This document shows positions 1 to 5,517 of a stretch of 25,399 bases of DNA, piece after piece. The number at the start of each line of letters is the position of its first letter. The first letter of the stretch is position 1. Source of the stretch: a virus; the IMG/VR virus record IMGVR_UViG_3300042569_001206, positions 1-25,399 of that record, one strand, 5' to 3'. The notes beneath the pieces are model-generated. The model made no database searches. It saw only the letters and a list, made by a program, of their open reading frames with translations, and was not told the DNA's origin. Both the position numbers and the translations under genes were made by a program.

Positions 1-255
1 CTCACTGTGAGTGCATTAAAATGGAACATTGCCAGCATACGAACTCCCCAGGTCCTGGTCACAGATCCTGAACACATTGAGGAGTTCTTGCGCAATACCG
101 ATAGAAAATTGTTTGTGACCATTCGTGACTTGATTATTGAAAAACGCAGTGTCAGCGAATTCAAACCGGTCAAAATCAAGTGTGTGGCTTGCAACCATGA
201 ATACGATCAAACAGTTACATTGGATCAAACAAGTTTTTTCGGTCAAGCCTCCTAA
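1..255 (+). CDS. gp26: Baseplate hub/tail-assembly protein, gp26-like, C-terminal part (5' end outside window)
   Basis: The reading frame is open from the first base of the window, so this is the C-terminal end of a longer gene. The GTG at 7 is the first possible start inside the window but probably not the true one. The visible 84 codons carry the C-terminal signature I recognise from T4-like gp26 proteins: a predicted helix, the segment KPVKIKCVACNHEY with a CxxC pair, then TVTLDQTSFF just before the end. T4 gp26 (about 208 residues) acts in assembly of the central baseplate hub. The stop TAA is at 253-255. An in-frame slippery heptamer lies 13 nt upstream of it, and the -1 frame runs into the next ORF, so a longer fusion product is likely. 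Identification rests on remembered family pattern; moderately sure. Confidence 0.7.
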   Translation, partial: LTVSALKWNIASIRTPQVLVTDPEHIEEFLRNTDRKLFVTIRDLIIEKRSVSEFKPVKIKCVACNHEYDQTVTLDQTSFFGQAS

Positions 256-264
256 CCCTGACCG
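234..264 (+). promoter_or_regulatory. Candidate programmed -1 ribosomal frameshift site
   Basis: Bases 234-240 read T TTT TTC in the zero frame of the gp26-like gene (codons AGT TTT TTC), an exact X XXY YYZ heptamer. After a -1 slip the ribosome reads CGG TCA AGC CTC CTA ACC with no stop and enters the gp51-like frame, which ends at 470. The -1 frame is closed by TGA at 198-200, so it is open only from 201; the zero frame stops at 253-255. The heptamer lies in this overlap of about 50 nt. Bases 240-245 (CGGTCA) can pair with 259-264 (TGACCG), a 6-bp stem that abuts the heptamer, closer than usual stimulators. The downstream ATG at 282 has no Shine-Dalgarno, which favours frameshifting over independent initiation. 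Confidence 0.65.
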
Positions 265-281
265 CTGACGAAATTTCTGCC

Positions 282-470
282 ATGGTTGATCGCATGGAAA
301 AGGAGGCAAATGATATCAAGGCACAGTGTATCAAAATGTCGTGGCACATGCGCGGTGGCAGCACCTATGAAGATGTAATGAACATGAGTTATCGTGAACG
401 TGGCATGATCGCTGAACTGATCAAGACCAATCTTGAGACCACCCAGAAATCAAAATTGCCATTTTTTTAA
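282..470 (+). CDS. gp51: gp51-like baseplate hub assembly protein, probably made as a -1 frameshift extension of gp26
   Basis: This short, Met-rich and mostly helical protein (62 residues from the first ATG) contains WHMRGGSTYEDVMNMSYRERGMI and ends in LETTQKSKLPFF. I associate that pattern with the small gp51-like proteins encoded after gp26 in marine T4-like phages. T4 gp51 is described as a catalyst of hub assembly; its 249 residues make this version very short unless it is joined to gp26. No ribosome binding site precedes ATG 282 or ATG 294. In the same frame, codons from 240 onward (RSSLLTLTADEISA) look coding and are continuous with this ORF, which supports expression through the slippery site at 234-240. 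The stop TAA overlaps the next gene's ATG (TAATG). Confidence 0.65.
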   Translation: MVDRMEKEANDIKAQCIKMSWHMRGGSTYEDVMNMSYRERGMIAELIKTNLETTQKSKLPFF

Positions 471-970
471 TGAACATAGAACAAGTACAAGCTGATATAG
501 AATCCTGGATTGAGAACTTTGTAGAAGTTCCGCATCCGGCCCTGGGCGGATTTCCACCTTGTCCGTTTGCACGAAGTGCAAGACTCAAACGTACATATGG
601 TGTCTTCCTGGGTACGGATCCACTTTACGATTTAAAGAATCGTGCAAGGTATGGCATGGGCACGTTTGAAGTTGTTATCTATGCTTACGATACTGCAGAG
701 TGGTCACGTGAGTTATTTGCCAACAGCATAGAACTTGCCAATCGAGAAACACTCATACCCAGAGATTTAATTGCCATGGAAGATCATCCTGCTGATCCAG
801 AAATTGTAAACGGAGTTTCAATGAATCAAGGCACCTATGCACTGGCGTTGATACAAGGTCTAAGTGACTTGAATGCCAAAGCCCAACAGATGGCCGCTCG
901 AGGTTTTTATCATGACTGGCCAGAAGCCTACTTGCAAGGCCTGTTCCATCACCGACAGGATCCAAGATGA
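470..970 (+). CDS. Conserved marine T4-like phage protein of unknown function
   Basis: The protein has 166 residues. Near its N-terminus is the compact motif VPHPALGGFPPCPFARSARL (about residues 20-39), followed by an alpha/beta stretch (YGMGTFEVVIYAYD) and a long helical C-terminal part. No catalytic motif that I can name is visible and there is no signal peptide or membrane segment. The start overlaps the previous stop (TAATG) and the stop overlaps the next start (ATGA), so translation is probably coupled in one operon with the hub-assembly genes. I recall similar proteins as hypotheticals in cyanophage genomes, but no role follows from that. Confidence 0.8.
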   Translation: MNIEQVQADIESWIENFVEVPHPALGGFPPCPFARSARLKRTYGVFLGTDPLYDLKNRARYGMGTFEVVIYAYDTAEWSRELFANSIELANRETLIPRDLIAMEDHPADPEIVNGVSMNQGTYALALIQGLSDLNAKAQQMAARGFYHDWPEAYLQGLFHHRQDPR

Positions 971-1410
971 CTTATCAATTTGCTAGAATTGATCTCAGCC
1001 AAACCAATTATGAACTCTGCGTGGAATGGGCTTACATTGAACATTTTGATGCAGAAACACTGGCACGTCTTGACGACATCTACAAGACTTATACCACCTA
1101 CAAGCATTTTGCCAGTGTGATGCCTGTGTTTCACAGTCGGTATCTTGACCCTATGGCTGATGTGATTGGCTACTATGACAATCAGAAACTTGTGGCCTGG
1201 AGTTTGATTCGACGGTTTGATCAGCACAATGCCTTGTGCGATCAATTTGCCTGGAACTATCGTAATCCTCGATTGCGATTGGGTATTGAAACAATGAAAA
1301 CAGAGTGTGCTATTTACAAAGCTCGGGGTTTCAAGTACCTGTACCTTGAGCAAGCACACTTGTACAAATCCCAAATAGACGGATTTGAAATACTAGGACC
1401 AATGGAGTAA
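967..1410 (+). CDS. GNAT-like acyltransferase-fold protein (tentative)
   Basis: The protein has 147 residues. The middle segment DVIGYYDNQKLVAWSLIRRF, then a strand ending in CDQFAW, an Arg-rich helix (NPRLRLGIETMKTECAIYKARG) and a final strand (FKYLYLEQAHLY) resemble the order of elements in N-acetyltransferase-fold proteins, where a strand is followed by a cofactor-binding helix. The usual acetyl-CoA loop (Q/RxxGxG/A) is not present in clear form, so activity is uncertain. The start codon overlaps the previous gene by ATGA, with AGGA at 957-960 as a possible ribosome binding site. Substrate unknown. Confidence 0.75.
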   Translation: MTYQFARIDLSQTNYELCVEWAYIEHFDAETLARLDDIYKTYTTYKHFASVMPVFHSRYLDPMADVIGYYDNQKLVAWSLIRRFDQHNALCDQFAWNYRNPRLRLGIETMKTECAIYKARGFKYLYLEQAHLYKSQIDGFEILGPME

Positions 1411-1412
1411 CT

Positions 1413-1745
1413 ATGGATTTATACACAATTTGGGCCGATAAAGAAGGCGATATCTCAGACCTTGACTGGGTCAACGGAATGAAAAGTTTCTTCGATCATT
1501 TGATCTCTGAAGGAAAAATGGAGTCGTACAGAATCACCCGATGCAAGATGGGATTTCGTTCAATCCCCGATCTTCCAGAGTTCATGATACTAATGGAATT
1601 TCGAGACATGGGTCAAATGGATTCAGCGTTCCGACGAGTAGCACCACTCGAAGGTGAACTCGAAGTCAAACACAAAAGTTTTAATCAATTCGTCTCAGGT
1701 AACATACAACATGCCTTGTTTAGAGATTGGCCAGATCAATTTTAA
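1413..1745 (+). CDS. DUF6614-like small protein
   Basis: The protein has 110 residues. The pattern YTIWADKEGDISDLDWVNGM, then a helix, EGKMESYRITRCKMGF, and FMILMEFRDMGQMDSAF suggests a ferredoxin-like (dimeric alpha/beta barrel) fold: two beta-alpha-beta units with an aromatic-rich C-terminus (ALFRDWPDQF). I associate this arrangement with DUF6614, a family also seen in free-living bacteria and cyanophages; its function is not known to me. A good Shine-Dalgarno (GGAG, 1404-1407) sits 5 nt before the ATG, and the gene follows the previous one after 2 nt, so it belongs to the same operon. Confidence 0.8.
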   Translation: MDLYTIWADKEGDISDLDWVNGMKSFFDHLISEGKMESYRITRCKMGFRSIPDLPEFMILMEFRDMGQMDSAFRRVAPLEGELEVKHKSFNQFVSGNIQHALFRDWPDQF

Positions 1746-1748
1746 AAC

Positions 1749-2717
1749 ATGCTGGCCATACTGACTGACCTAAGCAGTGGCGGGACTTTTTTGTCCTGGA
1801 CTGTGTACTATTTGTCTGGACAAACTCACTATTTTTCTGTCAGGCAACAATCTATGGTTACGTTAACAGACAACCCGTTGACTGATAAAAATGCACACGG
1901 GTTTGTTCCAAATCAACCCTACACGGAGGATGAATTTAAAAAGTTTCTACCTTTACTGGTTAACACAGATGAATGCATGTACATGCATGCGTTCAGAAGC
2001 GGCACACCTGAAGCGATACAACAACTATGCAAACAATCAACCAAAGTAATAGTATTGTCTATACATCCTGACCAGATGTTATATCAATGCGGATATACCC
2101 CCAGGGCCTCTCTGACGCACGCCTGGCGTTTTCAAGGAAAACTGTCTAACCCAGACGACATTTACAATGATTTTACAGACCACTTTTTCAAAGAATCCAA
2201 ACAACAATGGGAGAAAACAAATCTTACCAATGTCTGGGACAAGAGAGAATTTATTGCATTAAATTTTGATCCGTTTGATCACCGCAGTATTTTAGATTAT
2301 ATCAACCACAACACAAAATATTACCATATTAACGCTTTGCATTTATGGACTAACTTTGAGCATAAAGTACACGAACTATTTGATTATCTAGGTGTGCCAA
2401 TAAGCCAGGACAGATACCAATCTTGGTTGTCGGTAAACAACCAATGGAAAAATATGCACACCAAAAGATTGATGTTTGCACAAAACTTCAAAACTATTGT
2501 TAACAACATACTATCTGGGATTGAATTTGACTTAACTGCGTTTGATTTAGACATACAACAAGAAGCAGCCATACAACATCAAATAATGTACAAACACAAT
2601 CTTAATTTCAAGACTTGGCAATTAGAAAAATTTATCAACACAAAGCAGTTGCACAACCTACTAGAACCAAACATACACGATTTAAGTAAATCACTTATTA
2701 AAAGACTTACTGCGTAA
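1749..2717 (+). CDS. Sulfotransferase-like P-loop protein (tentative)
   Basis: The protein has 322 residues. It opens with a short strand followed by a glycine loop and helix, LTDLSSGGTFLSW (residues 5-17), which resembles the 5'-phosphosulfate-binding loop of PAPS-dependent sulfotransferases. A second strand, KVIVLSIHPDQ, stands where the 3'-phosphate-binding segment would be. The rest is helical, aromatic-rich and Asn/Lys-rich, and looks more AT-rich than the upstream structural genes, as accessory phage genes often are. No Shine-Dalgarno is visible before ATG 1749, 3 nt after the previous stop. The catalytic residues of the family cannot be confirmed by eye. It is the last gene of the rightward unit; an 8-bp hairpin overlaps its stop codon. 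Confidence 0.7.
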   Translation: MLAILTDLSSGGTFLSWTVYYLSGQTHYFSVRQQSMVTLTDNPLTDKNAHGFVPNQPYTEDEFKKFLPLLVNTDECMYMHAFRSGTPEAIQQLCKQSTKVIVLSIHPDQMLYQCGYTPRASLTHAWRFQGKLSNPDDIYNDFTDHFFKESKQQWEKTNLTNVWDKREFIALNFDPFDHRSILDYINHNTKYYHINALHLWTNFEHKVHELFDYLGVPISQDRYQSWLSVNNQWKNMHTKRLMFAQNFKTIVNNILSGIEFDLTAFDLDIQQEAAIQHQIMYKHNLNFKTWQLEKFINTKQLHNLLEPNIHDLSKSLIKRLTA

Positions 2718-2721
2718 GTCT
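2704..2721 (+). terminator. Hairpin overlapping the stop codon of the 1749-2717 gene
   Basis: GACTTAC (2704-2710) pairs with GTAAGTC (2714-2720) around a TGC loop, and A2703-T2721 can extend the stem to 8 bp. The T-rich sequence GTTGTTTC follows. This is an intrinsic-terminator-like arrangement at the end of a transcription unit, but the T tract is interrupted and the stem is AT-rich, so termination may be weak. Confidence 0.4.
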
Positions 2722-2797
2722 GTTGTTTCGCTATCGCTCAACAACTGATTGTTTTTAAAGAGCGAAGCGATTAAGTATTCATGTAGATTAATCTAGT

Positions 2798-2827
2798 CAG
2801 ACGGAACCGTTTGCATGGTTCCGTCTG
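2798..2827. terminator. Perfect 11-bp hairpin, possible bidirectional terminator or RNA element
   Basis: CAGACGGAACC (2798-2808) is perfectly complementary to GGTTCCGTCTG (2817-2827) around an 8-nt loop GTTTGCAT. It is the strongest local hairpin I saw in the window. It lies between convergent operons, where a bidirectional terminator is expected, but neither side has a T tract, so a classical Rho-independent mechanism is not supported. It could instead be an RNA-stability stem or a protein-binding site. Confidence 0.45.
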
Positions 2828-2884
2828 CGTCTTCATGTGAGTATCACTAGCCAAGACTTTGGAAGTAGGTAATTTATTATACAC

Positions 2885-2998
2885 CGTATGCTAAAGGACT
2901 CTGTGCTTTTCCTTCCTACCACGACCCACATATTTCTATGCGCTCTAAACCTCGTTCCTAGTGTTTAGATTTTTATAGCCGGTGTTCTCGTATGCTAA
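2885..2998 (+). repeat. 10-nt direct repeat CGTATGCTAA, two copies
   Basis: Exact copies lie at 2885-2894 and 2989-2998, 104 nt apart. The first is overlapped by ACACCG (2881-2886) and the second is preceded by the complementary CGGTGT (2980-2985), so the repeat copies flank the base of a possible long stem. The significance is unknown. Confidence 0.5.
2944..2975 (+). terminator. Hairpin followed by T tract
   Basis: TCTAAAC (2944-2950) pairs with GTTTAGA (2963-2969) around a 12-nt loop, followed by TTTTTA at 2970-2975. The layout matches an intrinsic terminator for + strand transcription, although the stem is low in G+C. Confidence 0.4.
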
Positions 2999-3187
2999 CA
3001 TTCATACTATATCAATGCGTTGAGCGTAGGGTTCTGCTCTCAGACTCACTTCCGATTTTTCAGGATAGTTGGATTTACCAACGGGAGTGCATCAATATGT
3101 CACGTGTCCGGTTTATGCCCCGGTTTTTCCACAGCGGTATTACAAACTGGCCCGCCAACCTTAAGTGTTAGATTAAAAAAATGCCTA

Positions 3188-3616
3188 TTAAATTTTGTTT
3201 ATTATATGTGAGCCATGCACCCTAACCTGGATGTGGCCGTTGTAATAATCTCGTGATTCCAATACTCGTCTTGCAAATTGTTCTCTTGCCTCGATGTAAC
3301 TACATTCTGACTTTGAATTGCAATAGTAAAGTATTTCTCTGGTAAAGTTTTCGGTGCCTAGTTTGATTACGTCTGCGGTTAATTCTGGGCTTGACCCATA
3401 GTACTCTCTCCAATCACTGTCGATCTTGGAGCGTATCTTCTTGCGCTTCTTTGTGCCGTTTTTTTGTTTTACAGTCTTGTATGTTGTTTTTGCGAATTTT
3501 GCTAATTTTTTGCCTATGTACTTGCGTCCAGTGAGATTACATGTGATCAAGTAAACAAATCCTACACATTCTTCGGGCAACGTCTCAATTGGGGTATCTT
3601 GATATAGCCATGTCAT
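3188..3616 (-). CDS. GIY-YIG nuclease-fold protein
   Basis: The protein has 142 residues. The N-terminal motif VYLITCNLTGRKYIGKK (residues 21-37) matches the GIY-YIG signature, with VYL in place of GIY and YIG conserved. A basic linker rich in Lys/Arg follows, then WREYYGSSPEL, a helix, and SYIEAREQF, which could supply the catalytic Glu. GIY-YIG enzymes cut DNA as homing, restriction or repair nucleases. Nothing here shows that it is a homing enzyme, and it is free-standing. It is the last gene of the leftward unit, 42 nt after the radical SAM gene, and is followed by the non-coding region. No good ribosome binding site precedes ATG 3616. Confidence 0.75.
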   Translation of the reverse strand: MTWLYQDTPIETLPEECVGFVYLITCNLTGRKYIGKKLAKFAKTTYKTVKQKNGTKKRKKIRSKIDSDWREYYGSSPELTADVIKLGTENFTREILYYCNSKSECSYIEAREQFARRVLESRDYYNGHIQVRVHGSHIINKI

Positions 3617-3658
3617 GTGTTTTTGTGTAGATTTATCCTTGCTGTATAGTTATCTCTT

Positions 3659-4669
3659 TCACCAGGAAGTTGCGTAATTCTTGTCTACCAGCGAACTTGA
3701 GCATTTGGTCTGGCATTCATGCCATTTAAACGCCTGAAATTCGTCGTTCCAAAAAGGATCTGCCAGTACATTTGTTAAAGTTTTTTTGTGTAAATTGAAT
3801 TTTTCTGCCAGTTGCTGCCATTCTGAATTGTGATTGTATCTGTTAGCCACCCAACAGCAAGGGAATAATCTGCCCCTAGCGTCAATGTACAAACCTTTGT
3901 TGCCTATTTCGCATAACGGAGTTACACCGTCGCGACTTGGAGTTTGATTGTATAGTTCAATATTTTTACTGTGTACAGGAGTCCATGATCCGCGAGAAGT
4001 TAATTCTGAGACTTCTCTTTCGAATCTGTAACTGCTACTGACAAATTTTACACTGGGTTGTAGTGGATCGTCTATGCCATAACTGGGATAGATACTGCCA
4101 AATTTGGTACTTTTGGTCAATTGAAAGACATCAACATCTAATTGTTTTGCTAAAGTCTTCATAGAATCTAAACGATCCTCATTGAATCGGAATGCAATAG
4201 AGGCCCATACAATTTGACAATCGCTTGCACCACGTAGTGCAGTGACGCCATCGACAATACTTGTGAAGTCACTGTTCACACGATACAGATTGTTGCTGGC
4301 ATCGTCCCAACCGTCTATACTGAAATGCACAGTATCACCGTTATCTAAAACATATCCTAGTTGTGTCCACCAATCAGATTTTTTGTGACTGCCGTTTGTG
4401 ATAATAACAATTTCAACATGCTTTATACTTTTGATATATTCTATAACAGCAATCAAGTCGTGAGCATAGATAGGATCACCGTCATCACCGCAGAACGTGA
4501 TCTTTTCTACGTTTGTTTGTATAAACTCTGGAGTAAAGTTGCGTTGGAAAAATTCTAAATCTAGTTCTGTATTCACCAGACTGTCAGGAACTTCTTGTCT
4601 AGCACAGCGTGGACACCGCAAGGTACATTTGCTGGATACTTCAATATGGAAATGCCAAGTGGCTAGCAT
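3659..4669 (-). CDS. Radical SAM enzyme with SPASM-like C-terminus (copy 1)
   Basis: The start is placed at ATG 4669 (MLATWHF), with a strong Shine-Dalgarno GGGAGGT just upstream, giving 336 residues; an in-frame extension to 4906 has unlikely composition and overlaps the next gene. CTLRCPRC (Cys15, Cys19, Cys22) is the CX3CX2C motif that holds the [4Fe-4S] cluster binding S-adenosylmethionine. FCGDDGDP takes the place of the GGE motif, and VIITNG and HFSIDG follow as later core strands. The C-terminus has PLCEIGNKGLYIDARGRLFPCCW and CQTKC, suggesting an auxiliary cluster as in SPASM/twitch enzymes, which often modify peptides. The next radical SAM gene is a paralog by motif order. It overlaps that gene's stop by 7 nt. 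Substrate unknown. Confidence 0.85.
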   Translation of the reverse strand: MLATWHFHIEVSSKCTLRCPRCARQEVPDSLVNTELDLEFFQRNFTPEFIQTNVEKITFCGDDGDPIYAHDLIAVIEYIKSIKHVEIVIITNGSHKKSDWWTQLGYVLDNGDTVHFSIDGWDDASNNLYRVNSDFTSIVDGVTALRGASDCQIVWASIAFRFNEDRLDSMKTLAKQLDVDVFQLTKSTKFGSIYPSYGIDDPLQPSVKFVSSSYRFEREVSELTSRGSWTPVHSKNIELYNQTPSRDGVTPLCEIGNKGLYIDARGRLFPCCWVANRYNHNSEWQQLAEKFNLHKKTLTNVLADPFWNDEFQAFKWHECQTKCSSSLVDKNYATSW

Positions 4670-5517
4670 AATGCTACCTCCCTTTGCCACTGCTGATCGA
4701 ATACTGTGCCATGGGCAGTTTGCCCACATGCAGACAAGCACACGGGATCCTGCGTAGGAATAGCATCTACATCTGTAACAAAATCTTTTTGTCTTGATCC
4801 CAACCAACAGCAAGGTCCAAGACGGCCTTGTGCATCTATGTACACACTTTGTTCTTTTAACGCATGACAACTGATACCAGTAGCCTGCTTTTCTATTGGT
4901 TGCCATGCCGTAGGAAACTGTAGCGATTCAGTAAATCCGCGCTTGGAAACTTTGGCTCGGAACCATGTGAATCCCATGTCTCGAGCCAGTTGTTCACAGG
5001 AATCAACCTCGTGTTGATTATGCCGATACACCAACATGTCCCAGTGTGCTGAACCACCGGCTTCGATAAATGCACGAGCGTTGCTCATGAGTTTAGCCCA
5101 AACGACGTTTCGACGATAAGTGCCGTTGTTCGACTCTAACCCATCAATTGAAAATACCACATAGTCTTGAGACTGATTCATGATATTGGCCAACTCGTAC
5201 CACCAGAATGTAGTTTGTATACCACCATTGGTATTCATACCTAACACAATGTTGGGATTAATTTTTCTAAATTCTTGAAATATATCTAACGTATGTTTAC
5301 CAGCAGCAGGATCACCATAATTGCCGCACATGAACATCTTGTCTAATTGCTGAATTTTTTCTTTGTCAAAAACTTGTAGGATCTGATCCATAGAGAGATG
5401 ATGCTGACGATCTTTTTTAAAGTTTGTGTCAGTTTCTCTAGCACACAAAGCACACGCCGCCTGGCATACGTCTGTGGGCTCTAGATGTAAAACTTTTATA
5501 TCACGCAAGTTCAACAT
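4663..5517 (-). CDS. Radical SAM enzyme with SPASM-like C-terminus (copy 2)
   Basis: The start is placed at ATG 5517 (MLNLRDIKVLHLEPTD), giving 284 residues; it overlaps the gp46 stop by 17 nt, consistent with coupled translation. CQAACALC (Cys18, Cys22, Cys25) is the CX3CX2C iron-sulfur motif. It shares with copy 1 the order CGxxGDP, TNG, FSIDG, then YIDAQGRLGPCCWLG and a final cysteine pair (PVCLSAC), so the two are probably an old tandem duplication. The Cys-rich C-terminus suggests auxiliary iron-sulfur clusters. Radical SAM enzymes split S-adenosylmethionine to form a 5'-deoxyadenosyl radical; the target here cannot be deduced, and I saw no candidate precursor peptide nearby. Confidence 0.85.
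   Translation of the reverse strand: MLNLRDIKVLHLEPTDVCQAACALCARETDTNFKKDRQHHLSMDQILQVFDKEKIQQLDKMFMCGNYGDPAAGKHTLDIFQEFRKINPNIVLGMNTNGGIQTTFWWYELANIMNQSQDYVVFSIDGLESNNGTYRRNVVWAKLMSNARAFIEAGGSAHWDMLVYRHNQHEVDSCEQLARDMGFTWFRAKVSKRGFTESLQFPTAWQPIEKQATGISCHALKEQSVYIDAQGRLGPCCWLGSRQKDFVTDVDAIPTQDPVCLSACGQTAHGTVFDQQWQREVALC

Larger units (their letters stand above)
2718..3187. other. Long non-coding region between convergent transcription units
   Basis: About 470 nt separate the + strand unit (last stop 2717) from the - strand unit (last stop 3188), very long for a genome whose other junctions are overlaps or short gaps. The only ORF of any length (3020-3211, +) starts at TTG, has no ribosome binding site, and has unlikely composition. 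The region contains hairpins at 2722-2745 (GTTGTT/AACAAC), 2798-2827, 2944-2969 and 3068-3082 (GTTGG/CCAAC, loop ATTTA). It also has a 10-nt direct repeat CGTATGCTAA, a repeated CCGGTTT at 3108 and 3120, and a long-range complement ACACCG 2881-2886 / CGGTGT 2980-2985. I could not fold it into a tRNA, tmRNA or group I intron core. It may be a structured RNA, a terminator cluster, or the remnant of a lost gene. Confidence 0.6.

Noticed and set aside
461-475. Second T-run (ATTTTTTTAA) that could slip from the gp51-like frame into the next gene
   Set aside because: The heptamer is A TTT TTT rather than X XXY YYZ, the protein already ends in its usual LPFF, and TAATG explains coupling to the next gene.
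2778-2838. TTCATGT direct repeats (2778-2784, 2832-2838) flanking the 11-bp hairpin, as a target-site duplication
   Set aside because: Seven bases is expected by chance at this spacing, and there is no transposase or element-like sequence between them.
2860-3180. tRNA, tmRNA or group I intron in the non-coding stretch (a GATATAGT near 3004-3011 on the - strand recalled the intron S element)
   Set aside because: No T-loop consensus, no acceptor pairing and no matching intron R element (GACTA-type) could be found.
3020-3211. 63-residue + strand ORF in the non-coding region
   Set aside because: It starts at TTG, has no ribosome binding site, has odd composition with many Cys/Phe and overlaps the end of the GIY-YIG gene.
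4670-4906. N-terminal extension of the first radical SAM protein to ATG 4906
   Set aside because: It overlaps the second radical SAM gene over its whole length and reads as unlikely Cys/Trp/Arg-rich sequence, whereas ATG 4669 has a strong ribosome binding site.
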